A stretch of 64,000 nucleotides of DNA, from assembly GCF_009730915.1 (NCBI RefSeq), contig NC_052484.1, positions 992,001 to 1,056,000 on the forward strand, given 5' to 3'. Below are positions 24,171 to 38,434 of this stretch, in pieces. Source of the stretch: Dioscorea cayenensis subsp. rotundata (taxonomy: Eukaryota; Streptophyta; Magnoliopsida; Dioscoreales; Dioscoreaceae). The position numbers and the translations under genes were made by a program. Numbering within the stretch: the stretch's first letter is position 1; the number at the start of each line of letters is the position of its first letter. The notes below the pieces were generated by a model. The model was not told the origin of the DNA and did not search any database. It saw only the letters and a program-made list of their open reading frames with translations.

Positions 24171-27100
24171 TCACTTCCCTTTTCGGCGTTTCTGCATTCC
24201 GGAACAATTGGAGCAGTACCATTTTCCCTTTGGATGTTCTTTCAGACCGACACAACCGAAGTGGAACCACTCTATCTTGCACTGTGGAATGAGAAAACAG
24301 AAAACAATCTTTACCGGATTGGCATAAAAACTGGAACAAAAGACGGGAAATTGATAGATAAACTGATTACATCTGGATTGTCACAAGCAACCATCTCTCC
24401 GAAGCTAACTTGGTTGCAGAAACAATATGTAGGTTCGTTTGGATCAACTGGCAGCTCTAAATCCATGCTTATCGGTTCTACTGCTGCTGCCGCCGCTAAC
24501 CGTGTTCTGAACCGCACAAAGAAATGTGAGGCAGTGTAAACTAATCAGTGACGAACTAGAGTAAAATCATCTTATGATGTGTGTCTCACTTTTTACGGCC
24601 TCCTCGGCTACTTTCGCTTATCCTTCCGGATCTGGTGGTATTTTCAGTATTCAAGACGTTAGCTCCTGCACTTGCAGCAAGCTCTTTTTCTGCATATCAA
24701 CAGTAAATCATCAGAAGAATTAACCAGAGATTGATGGGAAATGGAACAAATTTCATAAAAAAATTCCGGAAGAAACTATGAAAGAGAAAACCTTTCCGAA
24801 TCTCTTCAAGTTTCCTCATGTATTGGTCAAGTTGTTGGATGTGAGCATCAACCTGCATCATTGATTTAGACACTCTGATTATGTGAATGATTGATTAACA
24901 ACTTCCAGCAAAAGCTAACAAGTATCTGGCAACATGACACCATTTCAAAAAGTCCTCAAAAACATGGACCGACAAAGATAAGAGTAGAAGAATTAAATGA
25001 AATAAAATGAGACCAAACAAGATGAGAAAAACTTGTGGATCAAAACAAAATAAACTTGCGGCCAAAGGATGTTAAGGAAAAATGATCACAGAGTGTGTTC
25101 ACAGAATCATTAGTTATGTTTAAAGGGAATAGCTACCCCAAAGTTGCCCAAAAAGACAAACATGTAATCCTTGCTCTATCATTCTAAATCCCAATGTCCT
25201 TGTGGTCAGGGTCACTTGAACCATGTTGAAATAGAAAAATCATAACACAGGTGAAACATTTCAAGTACAATAATGATAGTCAAGAATCCAACTCTGGAAA
25301 TGTAATAAAGATTCCAAGCTATTATTTGCTGATTCAGCAATATGCTTAGTTCGGGTTGAAGCTTGTAACCTCAATTCCAACTATTGGAGGGAGTCAATTC
25401 AACATGCAATTGACTATAAATGGTGGACTGGTATAGGAAGGCAATATATTATCTGGTCATGATTAACATTAACATCAGATTATTGCAACAATTGAGTGAA
25501 TGAAAAGACCTGCCACTAGCAGTTCTGAGATGTAATCTATGTTTTTAAGCCATAACTGAGAAAACCCAGAACCCAAAATAAATTGGGAACTCAAGTTCCA
25601 ATGTCAGACTACACTGCATGAAATAGACATGCAGGCAAATCATTGAGGACTTTTATTAATTGAATGATCATATAGCAGAGCTCAGAGTCACCTACTATGT
25701 CATATGCTTGTACAGCCAATGCCACTTTTTCATCAGCAATTCTGATGCAGTGCTTTTGCTCCTCAAGAGCCTCATCAGAGAACCTGATGAGTGATGAATC
25801 AGGAGTAATGTTACCAGATTCAACTCCCCGCTTGATGTTCTCCATTTCTTGTTCACAACGCTGTTCATTTTGCCGTTGTACTCCTAAATGTATTACAAAG
25901 TAAAAATAGATGTTCATGTAATATTGAGCCTTAAAAATATGATTCAAAAGAACAAACAAAATGAAGGAATATGTAATGAGATCCAATAAAAAAATATGCA
26001 ACCTCACAGATTAATAAGCAACTAATTACGCAAAACACATATGTAAATATCTTCAGTATTTTTTTGCACTAAGCACCTTTTTCTACCATGTTAACACCAA
26101 AGAATCAACCACCATATATCCTTTTCATGGCCTTACTTCAATATAGTTTCGTTAAAAAGGTTTTAATTAGTGAATTTGCAATGGGTACCCAAGATGGAAC
26201 ATCATCCATCCTCAGTCCAACATATAAGAAAAATGAACTGAAAAAAAGCGGTAAATGATCTAGAATATTCTCGGTGTTGCCAATAAGTCATACATGCGAA
26301 AAGTACTTGTCACTAAAAAAAAAAAAAACCTGATAACAACGCTGATAAAGTGGCATCTCTGCATGCAGAAAAAGAATTAAATATATTAGACTCTATATGG
26401 CACCTTGAAAACTTTTATCAAGATCCCGCATCATGCTGTAGTTACGTTGCAGCATCGCTGGGAGGGATTCTAAACCTAGGAAAAGAAATAATGATTAGAC
26501 CGTCCTGTAAATTCTCATGAAACAAAAGAAACAAAGCAAACAAAAAAAAAAGATTTTTGAGGGGGAAGAAGAAGGAAAAGTAGGTCATGGTAACTTTTCT
26601 ATGTAACTGCATTAAATTCATGAGCTGCACATCATTGGCATGGTGAGCAAATCATCCCTCAACCGCTGATTTTTTTTTTTTTTAAACTTATCGTATAGAT
26701 TGAAAAGCAATTAATATACACAGAGAAAGATGATGAAAACAATTTAAATTGTGCATGTCCACAAGAACTTTCGCAAGAATAATAACAGCTAAGCACTTCC
26801 ATAGAACAACAGTAAGCACACTTGATCATCTGCCCACCAAAGAATTTTGGCTTCGAAATAAACATCAATGCAATGGATGAATATTTGAAAACAAATGAGT
26901 TCACGGTGTGGGTTATGTGGTCTTTGTCAAACAATGGATTTTGTCAAAACTAGAGACAGGAAATGATAACCAACACAAATAACACAATCCCTTAGCAGCT
27001 GCTTCAGGACATTAGTCAATTATATACACAGTAAAAAGGTTTGAACTTTTGAGAAATTTCAAAATTGCGGAGAAGAATGTCTCATGTGAAGAGGACTGAC

Positions 27101-28096
27101 TACAGTGATGTGACAAGTTTTTCACTTGACACAGAGTTTGATTTAACCAATCTGGAAAAATTGAATTTAAGCTATGCTGAAGCTTAGGATGTTCTTTGGA
27201 TACTGGCAAGATCTTTCAATGATTTTCACAGCAGCAACTTGGATTCCAGCCACAAATTTTATTTTAAATAAAATCATAAAAAAATTACAAATGAACTTGT
27301 AGAACTAGGCCAAAACTTTATCGAAATCCATGAAACAACACAGGGACAGATTTGAGCAACAATTCCATTACCCACAGTGCTGCTGATAAATCCTATTAAT
27401 CTATGAATGGAACCCTAGCTGAGGATCCTTCAAGCATTTCCATTAATGGTAACTAAATTCCAGCAAGAAAACTGATCCAGAAATAAAAATCAGCGATTTC
27501 CTTCAAAATAATACAATGAACAACTAAATAACTCAAATAACATGCAAAGCTTTAATCAGCAAACAGAATTCATTGCCAAATGAATTTCTATTTGAACAGT
27601 GATTATTTGGCCAAAGCTACCATCGATTGGTTCTGGAATGAAACCCCAACACAATTCCAGGAAACCAAACATGCATAATAACCAGGACAGAGTCGGAGAC
27701 AAAATTATTGAAGAGAGATACAGACAAAAAACGCTTACTGGTTTGAAATTACTCCATGAAGAATTCTATCAATAAACAAGCGGAACCCTAGCGGAGGATC
27801 TTTCAAGCATTTCCATGAAAACTAAATAAATATCAGCAAGAAAGCCGATTCAGAGATAAAAATCACTAATTTCCTCCAAAATTCATACAATAAACTACTC
27901 AAGAACTCAAATAACGCCCAAAAACAAAATCATCAAACAAAACTCATGAGCAAGTAAATTCAATTTGAAAACAATGGTTATTTCGCTAGGGTTACTTGTG
28001 CTTGGCTTGAAACGAAACCCTAACACCAGTTAAGGACACTAAACATGCGAGAGAGAGAGAGAGATTACTGGCTTGGAAGTCCTCCATGAATCCCAT
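24171..28096 (-). CDS. ING1: ING1-type PHD finger protein (inhibitor of growth family)
   Basis: Chromatin reader: ING proteins bind H3K4me3 through a C-terminal PHD finger and belong to histone acetyltransferase or deacetylase complexes in the nucleus. Seven exons: 28069-28096, 26404-26475, 25696-25883, 24792-24852, 24590-24689, 24371-24506 and 24171-24281, 696 nt giving 231 residues with no frame break. The N-terminal ING domain includes [37 protein letters not shown] and [18 protein letters not shown], then [21 protein letters not shown] basic linker ([14 protein letters not shown]) leads to the PHD finger: [40 protein letters not shown] and [10 protein letters not shown], a complete C4HC3 set. 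The first ATG (28096, MGFMEDFQ) is used; the ATG at 28087 is also possible. Closer to plant ING1 than ING2. Intron 1 is long and contains a partial duplicate of the gene's own 5' end. Confidence 0.93.
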
Positions 28097-28100
28097 CTCG
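27400..28100. repeat. Tandem duplication of the ING1 first-exon region
   Basis: The segment about 27400-27765 resembles about 27775-28100 in order: GAACCCTAGC-GAGGAT, TTCAAGCATTTCCAT, AATAAAAATCA, TTATTT-GC, AAACATGC, then ACTGG-TTG-AA-T-CTCCATGAA. The upstream copy (28069-28096) is the real first exon. The downstream copy at 27740-27757 would read ATG GAG then a stop, so it is not a usable first exon. Confidence 0.7.
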
Positions 28101-28280
28101 AAGCTCCGCGCTGTGGATTCGAGTTTCCCTGCTGGGCAAAGGCGATGCCTTTATAGTTTATATAACCGCTAGGGATTGGGAAACGAGCCACCCGGTTCAG
28201 GCCCGCCAAGTGAACTGAGCCTTGAACCGGTCCGGTTAGGACAAAACCAGACCGGACCGGAAAGGATTGATAAAATGTTA

Positions 28281-29280
28281 NNNNNNNNNNNNNNNNNNNN
28301 NNNNNNNNNNNNNNNNNNNNNNNNNNNNNNNNNNNNNNNNNNNNNNNNNNNNNNNNNNNNNNNNNNNNNNNNNNNNNNNNNNNNNNNNNNNNNNNNNNNN
28401 NNNNNNNNNNNNNNNNNNNNNNNNNNNNNNNNNNNNNNNNNNNNNNNNNNNNNNNNNNNNNNNNNNNNNNNNNNNNNNNNNNNNNNNNNNNNNNNNNNNN
28501 NNNNNNNNNNNNNNNNNNNNNNNNNNNNNNNNNNNNNNNNNNNNNNNNNNNNNNNNNNNNNNNNNNNNNNNNNNNNNNNNNNNNNNNNNNNNNNNNNNNN
28601 NNNNNNNNNNNNNNNNNNNNNNNNNNNNNNNNNNNNNNNNNNNNNNNNNNNNNNNNNNNNNNNNNNNNNNNNNNNNNNNNNNNNNNNNNNNNNNNNNNNN
28701 NNNNNNNNNNNNNNNNNNNNNNNNNNNNNNNNNNNNNNNNNNNNNNNNNNNNNNNNNNNNNNNNNNNNNNNNNNNNNNNNNNNNNNNNNNNNNNNNNNNN
28801 NNNNNNNNNNNNNNNNNNNNNNNNNNNNNNNNNNNNNNNNNNNNNNNNNNNNNNNNNNNNNNNNNNNNNNNNNNNNNNNNNNNNNNNNNNNNNNNNNNNN
28901 NNNNNNNNNNNNNNNNNNNNNNNNNNNNNNNNNNNNNNNNNNNNNNNNNNNNNNNNNNNNNNNNNNNNNNNNNNNNNNNNNNNNNNNNNNNNNNNNNNNN
29001 NNNNNNNNNNNNNNNNNNNNNNNNNNNNNNNNNNNNNNNNNNNNNNNNNNNNNNNNNNNNNNNNNNNNNNNNNNNNNNNNNNNNNNNNNNNNNNNNNNNN
29101 NNNNNNNNNNNNNNNNNNNNNNNNNNNNNNNNNNNNNNNNNNNNNNNNNNNNNNNNNNNNNNNNNNNNNNNNNNNNNNNNNNNNNNNNNNNNNNNNNNNN
29201 NNNNNNNNNNNNNNNNNNNNNNNNNNNNNNNNNNNNNNNNNNNNNNNNNNNNNNNNNNNNNNNNNNNNNNNNNNNNNNNN
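28281..29280. other. Assembly gap (1000 N)
   Basis: Exactly 1000 undetermined bases, a conventional placeholder; true length unknown. The ING1 upstream promoter lies against it. Any protein predicted across it is meaningless. Confidence 0.98.
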
Positions 29281-30047
29281 TATTGTAATTATTTGTATGG
29301 CTCTAAAAAACTCTAATGATTTGGTTATACATGCCTTCCATTATAATATAAAAATAATAAAATCATTAAAAGGGTGATAAATATTTTAAAAACAAAATCC
29401 ATAGCTTGTTGTGTTGAGTTTTTAATAGTAGCTAAGGATTTTAAAATTATAAATATTTAATTATCAAAGTCAATAAAAATTAATATACGAACTATTTAGT
29501 ATATGAATGAGTATAATATTTTAGAGGTCAAATAAACAATTAATTTGGTGTATATAAATAAAATAAATATATATAAATTAGTATTGTGAAATATATATTG
29601 TCATTGACGAGCGCATTGACGTTGAACCTATACGATAAGAGAAAACTATGGGCAATGAATCTTTAATTTTTTAATACTTTTTTCTAGAGAAGCTTATTTT
29701 TTTTTTAATTTATTTTTAAATTATATGTTAAATTGAATTTAAAATATTCTAATATATAAAATAATATAATAGTAGAGCTTAGGTAGTCTTTGCCTCTAAT
29801 TCATGCAATTAAACCTAATAATAAAGGAATTAAATTAAGAAAAGGCAAAGAACACTAGTAATTTGTCAAAGTAATAGTAATTTTATACCTTTTTAGGTTA
29901 GTGCAAGTTAATAATTCCAATATTTTTAATAAGCTCAACAAACACATGCATGATTAAATTTATCTAAAAAAGGGAAACTTTATGAAAACATGTTGGTTAA
30001 ACGTCAAGCATGCTTTTAGGCAAAGTTAATGGGGTGAAGTTTATCTA

Positions 30048-30095
<48 letters not shown>

Positions 30096-33000
30096 AATCT
30101 GTCTACAAAAATGACTGGCATGACCTTTGGTCGAAAAGAAATCATTTTTTTACTTTTTTTATTCTTTTAAATCTTACCTATTAAGTCCTATGTCCATAAT
30201 ATATTTTTTTTATTAAAAAATATTTTAAAAAAAACTCAGTGGCGAACTTTATGTAAGCTTGACCTCAAGTTCTTCCAGTCAAGCTCAACCTTATAAGTGA
30301 GCCATGTGCTAACTCAAGCTCTAACATAAGCATATATATATATATATATATACATGCAACTTTATCAGGGACCTTGCCCTCTTTAAAATATATATATATA
30401 TGTATATATATATAAATATATATATATGCTTTCGTACTGAGAATCAAAGCACAAACATAGAACTAGAAAGAAGTGGTGGTGCTTTTAGTCTTGTCAAACA
30501 GAATGAATATGAGGCCCTTAACCCTTAGATGCAAAGTATAATGAAGCTCTTTATGGTACCCTCATGGAGCTTTATTAAAGAGTAATGGTCATCATGTGAA
30601 GAAAGGTAGTAAAGAGTAGTCTTTCGTAAGCTCTATATATATATATATATATATAGTGATTTTAATATTGCAACATTTTAGTTTATAAAGAGAAGAAATT
30701 AAATGGTTTTATTATAAGAATTGGGAGCTTTTATATCAAGTTTAATAAATATTTTCATTTAAAAACACCCTAGTTCAACTTCAACTCAAATTTTGATTTC
30801 ACTTCTTAATAAAGTTTAAGATAGAATAATGTGGGTAATGAAAGAGAGATCTTCATAACATCAATTTTGATTTGATTCCTTGATAATGATGATGATGGTA
30901 GATTTTTGTACTTAAAAATGTAAAATAATAATAATAAAAATAAGAAGAAGGAAAAGAGCGAAAGCGATCAAAGATTAATTATTAGCATACTAAATTGCAA
31001 TTTGGTTCTTTAACAGTACTAAAATTATTTAAAAGGAAAAAAAAATTTAACAACTATACTAAGTGATTTAAAACAGCGTTCACATGATTAGTTACTTTAT
31101 TCTCCTTCCAACTTAAAGACCAAGGGTTCAAATCTTGCTTATGGTTTGTATATTTTTATTGAAACAAAATCTACTAAGTGATATGCATGACACTTTCTTG
31201 CAAACTTGTTTTTTTGTTTGTTAACTTAATAAACTTAAGATTATACAAATTAAAAAAAAAAAACCTAAATGATAACTTCGTATGCAGCCAATACAAATGC
31301 AAACTAATTATACTTATATAAACTACAAATGCAACTATTTTTTTCACATTCTTGTGATGAAATGTTACTTGAAAACTTTACTTTCTTTTTTGCATGAAAA
31401 CATGCCATGCAAATGCTACATATAAAAAACTCAAATGAAGAGAAAAATTAAATTAAATTAAATAAATAAATAAAAGAAAGACAAAAATGAAGATGATAAC
31501 ATAAGAAACATGATAGAGAGTGAAGAGAATTACTAGTTGTAGATGCTCTGGATAAACTTGGATCATGTTTTGCAACATCAAAGAGAGAGTGAGTGAGTGT
31601 GTGTTTGTATCTCTTTAGCACAATGTTACTCTTGAGAAGAAGCTCTATACACTTTGAGAACTTTGCTACAAAGAATTCTTTCTTTTGTCTTCTCTTTCCT
31701 TGTGTTAATATGGAGGAAAAAAAGCAGAAGACGACCTTGATAAAAGTCTATACCCCTTTCTCATATATATACCCATGAGAGATGCATATATAAATATATT
31801 TGTATTTATTAATATTAAATAAGGTTATCAAGAGTAACAAATAATTTTAAGTAGTAGAATATGCTTATTTTATCTGACAAGTTGATGTTACCATGACTCT
31901 ATTTTGATTTGATATTAAATTGATGTTAGTTTTATATTTTAATATATTTATAGTGTTTTACATAAATGGAAATATATTAATGGTTATATAACATAGTTTA
32001 TTTTATAAGTAAATTAAAGTTAGGGTTTCTACTTTGTCTAAAAAGAAAAATAACATCAAATTAAGTTTAATCTAGCTTGTAAAAGAGTTTTTTGTAACTA
32101 ATATAGAATGGTTTATATATTCTAGTAAAAAGAAATATTACCGAGACATAAAAAATGAGTATGCTAAATATTATATTAATGTAATGATACGCTTTAATCT
32201 AAACTTTAATTTAAAATAACTAGGATTCTCTTTTCATCATCTTAATTAAAAACATTGAAATATATTCCATCATGTGTGAATCATTGTTTGCTTGTTTTTT
32301 TTTCTCTATTTTTTATAAAAAAACAATAATGAAATTATAAAGTTAGTTACTACTTAAACTAGAACAATAAAACTATACTTTGCCAACAACTTGTGGCTAT
32401 AGGGTGGCCCTTTATGTTTTGTTAGCTAGACAAAGAACAAGGGAATTAGCCTATTGTTTTCCTATAAACTTAACCTATATACCTCCTATACATTGATCCA
32501 AGACCAACAAAAAATCAACGTACATTGTGCTATGAGTGAAAGATTAATATGAATATGATGCTAGACAGAGATCATGGCATCACTTTCCGTCAATTAATAT
32601 TCCACATTAGTGGAGATTTCTAATACGTAACACTTAAATGTATTTTTGGTATAATTTTTTTTAAACAAAGTTATTTTTATAAATCAGTTTGAACTAATGA
32701 TCTCTTCTTTGATCATAATTGTCTATTAACGATATGCTAAAAAGAAGCATAATCTAAAATTAGTAGATAAAGATGTGAGATTCGCAGATTATGGTGTCGC
32801 ATACTAGAATTAGTAAACTAAAAAATTGAATTCAACCAATAGATGAACTCGGGTTAAAAAGAAAAATACGGATTTACTCAATATTGATAGAACATCTATA
32901 TTTTTAATCATTATTCTTGTGAAAACATCTTTATAAAAGGGTCCCAAAGAACATCTATGATTCTATCTACACTATATAATAAAAACTCAATTAGGCGTAA

Positions 33001-34669
33001 TGATTTATTAGGGTCAAATAAAAAGTGCATGAGAGAGATTATCTGGAGACCGATCGTTGAGAATATTCTTTTTGTTGGATATGTACATAACTCAAGTAAT
33101 TGATGAAGCGACAATCAATTGATAAAAAAGAAAAACCATTCATCTTGTTCTCCAATGGCGAATTTTTCAAATTATTTTTTAACAAAGAATAGAAAAGCCA
33201 TTAATTAAACTGCATATTAATCTTTTGAATCAATAAAATAAGATAAAATTTTATTTTATTTTTTTATCAAAAGCTCTTTTATTAAGAAAAAAAAAAAAAC
33301 TCCCTCTTGTTATAAAAATTAAAATGAATTTTTCTTAAGGACATAACTTAATTAACTTTCACACCATGATGAATACAATATTATTCTCTACCCAATCCCT
33401 ATGCCAAAGAGTACTCACAAAGTATAGGAAGATAAGGGCAAGCAAAAGCATGAAACAAAGGCACTTCTCCCCCACCACTAAGGAACTAATGCCCATCAAT
33501 CCCTCAAAAAGGCTCTTCATGTCCCAAAGGAAAAGAGAGATAGGGCAAGAGAATCTAAAACCCCCAATCAAGACCAACTCATTTGTGATCTAAGAGCCCT
33601 TTAAATCTAAGAGAGGATGGCATTAAGTGTTTGCCACCTCTTTATAGGTACAAATATAAGACTCTTAAGAACTTTGCCTCACTCTCACACTCAATATCTT
33701 TTCTTCTCCACTTGCATCATGATTTGAGCCATTGTTCTCTTTATGCATGGCCAAGGACTAATTGTTCTTCTTCTTGCCTTGCCTTAGTATACCATAATTC
33801 TCTATCCATGCTCCCTTAGGAGCCAAGCCATGCATCTTGTCCAACTTCTTTAGGACAAGAAATCTAACTTACTTTGAACCTAGGATAATGTTCTAAATAA
33901 AAGTACTTATTCGGGTTGGTTTGAAGGGACTTGAGAACCCATCCAAACATACAACTTGGCTTTCAACTTCTCATCTCCTTGCACTTGCCTTTTTATCATT
34001 GGCATCTTCATCTCTACCAACCCTTCATACATGTTTAGCGTGCATGTGTGATATTTTTTATTTATGCAATTAATATTAGTTTTTATGATATAATGTTGAT
34101 AGAATAATTGGTTTTTCTTTTGTTTAGGCATAGGGATTAAGTTTAACTAATAACTAAATATATTTAAAAAAAAACTCATGCAAATCTCATAAAAGAAAAT
34201 CGGGATCTCACACCGCCTATTACATAGAAGATTAACATTTTCAAGATAGTCTCAAGACATTGATAACTTTAGCTTTCTTACCATTAATTTATTCCCATTT
34301 TTTCCTTATAGCTTGTTGATTTTATATTTTAGTTTCACACACATATATATATTGATTAAGTATAATGTAGAATAAATGAAATGGATCGAATCCACTTCTT
34401 TCATACAATATCAGAGCCGATTTGTCCACAATGTCCATACCCGAATGGCTCTATTTTCAAAATTAAAAGATTCATCAAGCGTGGAAACCACGCTTGTTGT
34501 TGAAACCACCACTCGTCAAGTAATTTGTCTTGTCACTATCCTATCTCTCAAGACACCCTAATTTAATCTTTTCTTTTATCTTCAAACAAGTTCATCAAAT
34601 TAAGCAATTGTTCGAGAACATGAGAAAAGTCTTTTAATTGTGAAGCTTCAAGGTCTAATTCTAATTTTA
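29281..34669. other. Gene-poor AT-rich region
   Basis: No gene identified. (TA)n tracts lie at about 30051-30091, 30333-30351 and 30633-30654. At 31500-31780 a minus-strand TATA-like sequence and CT-rich leader are suggestive of a promoter, but no coding exon follows. A retroelement primer-binding-like motif occurs at 34407-34418 without a definable element. Confidence 0.5.
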
Positions 34670-37440
34670 TGGGTAAAGGAGCTACCAAGTAGCTATTTAT
34701 TAAAAAAAGAACCCAAACTTACAACCAAACAAGGAAACCAAGAAAATAAGAAAAAACACACACACAAGAAAGAATGATTTAAGAGCTAGACAAAGGAAGA
34801 ATAAAAGTAGCAAAATCAATCAGTAAAGCCAGCATGGTTGAGCATTCTCATAATCCACTTTGGTTTCTCCATTCCCTTGTGAAATAAAGACAAATGAGTA
34901 GCTTTAATTCCTTGACCAAATAATGCAGCAACAATCTTGTTCCAAGCCTAATGAATTAAGTTCGTTCTCATAACGTTGAAGTAGACATGCAAATTCCTGG
35001 TTTCATTAAGGCAATCTAAATGTCTCCAATGTTAAGCTTCATCGTTCCCCTAGAGTGCATTCCACATCTCCTTTGAGCTTATATAAATGTTAGAGCATCT
35101 CTTCCCAGCTTCTTTAATGATTCCCATGGCTATAGCTATAGCATGACTCTAGTTCAATTCTTGCATCCATACTAGTGGCCCCAAAACCTGTACAACATAC
35201 CTTCGTATTAGAATCAATGATGATGAAACCAATCCCACCCTAGTTGCTTCATTCTAAGCAGTTGTTGAGAAGACTTCCAAAGTACACGGGGTGGGCCGGT
35301 TATGGATGAAGTAATTAATCAGCTTGTGGCTTAATCCGTGAAGCCTGAACTCTTTAGTATGCTCAACAGCATTTTTGACAATATAAAGGAAATTAAGATC
35401 TTTATGAATGAAAATTATATCACACCGACTCTTCCAAATGTACCAAATGGTGACAGCAAGAAATCCAGCCAATTCCCATAATCAATATTGTCTGGAATGT
35501 TAATGGAGATAGCAGAAAGATTCTCCACTAGTCTCCAAACAATTTGGCTTTTGATGCATTTTTTAAAGAGATGATCAGAAGTCTCTGAATTGAGGCTTCA
35601 CATCTTGCAAAGGTCGGGAGGACCTAAGTTCATATGATATAAGACATCTAAAGTTTTGATCTTGCCTTGAAGCATAAACCAAGTGAAAGATTTGGCTCTG
35701 GGAGCCACATTAAGCTTCCAAACATTGGTCCACCCCTCTTAATGTTGATTCATGTTTTGATTGTTGTTAAGAAAATGATAAACATAACTTGTGATCTTGT
35801 TAATGTTGATAAACATTGAGACCACACTCAGTGATTTGCTTCCCCTAGGGTGATTTTCCCATGATTGACCACCAGAGAAATCCAAACATTGCCAAATAAT
35901 AAGTTTATAGTATGAGTATCCCAATGAGAATTAATAATAAAATCATAAATATATATGAAGGTTCTCAAAATCAATACTCACGTTAAAATACACAGATTTA
36001 TAAGCAATTGGCACTTCAAACATCCACGGGTGATAAAGAACAGAGGTATCATAGGGATTAACACAGTTAATCCACATATTTGGCTTAAGATATTTAGCAG
36101 TTTTGATCAATCCTCTGAAAAAAAAAAACAGAACTGATAGAAGGAATTTTGTGAGTCCAAAAGTTGTGGTTCCTATATTTTAAGTAAAGGATATCTACTC
36201 AAATGGAATTTTGCCTATTAAAATAGTTGAAAAGATTCTTGGCCATTAAAGAATGCTTAACATTAAGGAGGTTTCTAATGCCCATATCCCCCTCAATTTT
36301 ACTAGAAGTGATAGTAGACCAATTGACCAGAGGAATATCTCTGCCATTGACATTGTTTGCACACAAAAATTTCCTAGCAACTTGGGAAATCCTTGAAAAT
36401 TGGGGCAGCCATTAACACACTATTAATTAAAACAGCTTTGTCGGCCTTGAAAATTTTAGCCTTTTGGCCCAATTTGCTACAGTAGTATTGAGATTATCAA
36501 TCATAGAATTGAAATTGAAAATGGCAATTTGCTTATGAGAGATGAGAACCCCTAAATATTTAAAAGGAATTTTGCCTTACTAAAGTTAAGGATAGAACAA
36601 ATGCGAGAAGATACCCTCTTGTTAAACCAATTGGGGAAGTAAATCTCAGATTTTAGCCGATTGGCCTTCTGACCAGTCAACTGATGATAAAGATTTAAAC
36701 AAAAGGTTGACATTTCTAGTTGACTTCCTTGAGGTTGTGGTAACAATGATAAGATCATCAACATACATGATCAGATGATTAAAGTTATATCTCAAATTGC
36801 AATCAAAACCATGAATGGGATCAAGCTGCTTAGTAAGATTGAACAAGGCAATTAAATTTTGGGCCACCAAAATAAACACATAGGAAGAGAGGTGTCACCT
36901 TGTCTGACCCCTCTTGAAGGACAAAACCAATCAGTAGGACCCATTAATGAGAAGAGAAAAAGAGGTAGAGTTAAGATATGCTTTAATATATGAGACCAAA
37001 ATGCTAGGAAAATGCATTTTCACTAGAATAGCAAGAATGGTATCCCAATTTAGAGTATCATAAGCTTTCTCAATGTCAACTTTGATCAACATCTTAGGGA
37101 TGGTTCTATCCATGTTAATGGTGTGGAAAGTCTCTTAGACCACCAATATATTATCAACATGGGAGACCGAGTCAGAATAAAACCACATTGTTCCTTGGTA
37201 ACAAGAGTTCCAATCCATCTTCTTAATGTGATTGGCGAGAATCTTGGTAACAATCTTATAAGCAACATTAGAAAGTGAAATTGGGCGAAAATCTAAAACA
37301 AATTTAGGGTGCTCTTTTTTAGGAATTAGAACAATGTAGGTCTGCCCCAGGCTTTAGGCATCACAGCTTCGTCAAAAAAATAAGATATGACTGATATAAG
37401 ATGATTGTTGAGATCTTCCCAAAAATATTTCAAAAGAATT
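34670..37440 (-). mobile_element. 5'-truncated, decayed L1-type LINE
   Basis: Non-LTR retrotransposon on the minus strand. From its 5' to 3' side: RT start ([20 protein letters not shown] near 37300-37380), [34 protein letters not shown] (36990-37090), GVRQGD, the catalytic YVDDLI motif near 36770, a zf-RVT region (APRAKSFTWFMLQGKIKTLD, LNSETSDHLF at 35560-35720), then an RNase H-like part ending near 34817 with a short 3' UTR to about 34670. Multiple stops and frameshifts interrupt it, and no endonuclease domain is visible upstream of about 37440. Target-site duplications were not found. Inactive copy. Confidence 0.85.
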
Positions 37441-37499
37441 CTATATATTCAAACCAACTATAATTTATTTTCATCTAACCACTAATCATGTCCTCCCAT

Positions 37500-38000
37500 G
37501 CCAAGAATTAACTAGTCTGTTTTTTGTTTACATTTGCATACTAGTGACAAACTCGTTAGAATAACTTAGTATGAATGTGTATGTGTGGATGTGGGTGCAC
37601 TTTCCTGCAATGTGTGTCTTAAGCATGTTAATAATCTCTTCAAGGATTCAAATATCATAGTAGTTACAAACGAAGCTAGACATCTTACATGGCTTGGCCT
37701 AGGATTTTAGTAAATTGATTCTGGTTTCATAATGCTAACATTATTTATTTTAATTTAGTTGATTCCATAAATTTCTATTCGAATAGTTTGGCTATATGGC
37801 TAAATGATGATGAGCAATATCAGTCAGTCATAAATTTTGAGTTTGTGGATGAAATCCCCCAAGAAGAATCTTTAGTTTATTAACTAACTCGGCATTTTAC
37901 TTTTTTTAATATAATAATGTGCATCCATGTACTCGTATTGTAATCATTTAAAATTCAGTTAATTCTACATGGTATCAGAGCAAGTATGTGAATTCAATTT
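37500..38000 (+). mobile_element. Copia-like LTR retrotransposon trace
   Basis: A perfect TGGTATCAGAGC, the usual Ty1/Copia primer-binding site complementary to initiator Met-tRNA, occurs at 37970-37981 directly after sequence ending in CA, as an LTR would. The left LTR border is not certain and no gag-pol is recognisable downstream, so this is a degraded fragment. Start and end are approximate. Confidence 0.45.
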
Positions 38001-38434
38001 TTTTATATCTTAACCAAGCCAATGTAGTTATTTATAAAACTTTCATTAGTGCTAATCTCTTTTATAGTTTGCTTGGCTGACATTTTTAAAGTGCAATATA
38101 TAATGAACATATATTAGTACAAAATGTTTATTTAAATAGGAAAAATAAAGACTTACAAGAGAGTATTAAACTCTTGACCTTTCTCTCTGAAGAGAATGCA
38201 CTATCACTATTCTATGGAAACGTTGCGGTGAGGGGGTCTTTTTAAAAATTTTAATATTTAGATAATTTAGAATTTTTTTTTTCTAATTACATGATTTTGC
38301 TGCTTGATATTTCATTTTAGATGGTGAAGTTTGTAGACATCAAGCTTCACTCTTTGTTACCATCCACTTTTGGAAATGTAATAAAACTATTTAATAAAAT
38401 TAATATTTATAATCAAATATAATAATGTGACTTT

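Noticed and set aside
28176-29316. Long open frames spanning 28176-29316
   Set aside because: They consist almost entirely of undetermined bases.
30545-30585. Small inverted repeat (TAATGAAGCTC facing GAGCTTTATTA) as a microRNA-like hairpin
   Set aside because: The stem is only about 11-12 bp with a mismatch, too short for a plant precursor, and no known mature sequence is recognised.
31500-31780. Possible minus-strand promoter and leader with TATATATA and CT-rich text
   Set aside because: No coding exon, hairpin precursor or RNA gene could be recognised downstream.
34407-34418. AATATCAGAGCC, similar to a Copia primer-binding site
   Set aside because: Imperfect match with no LTR border or coding region nearby; not enough to call an element.
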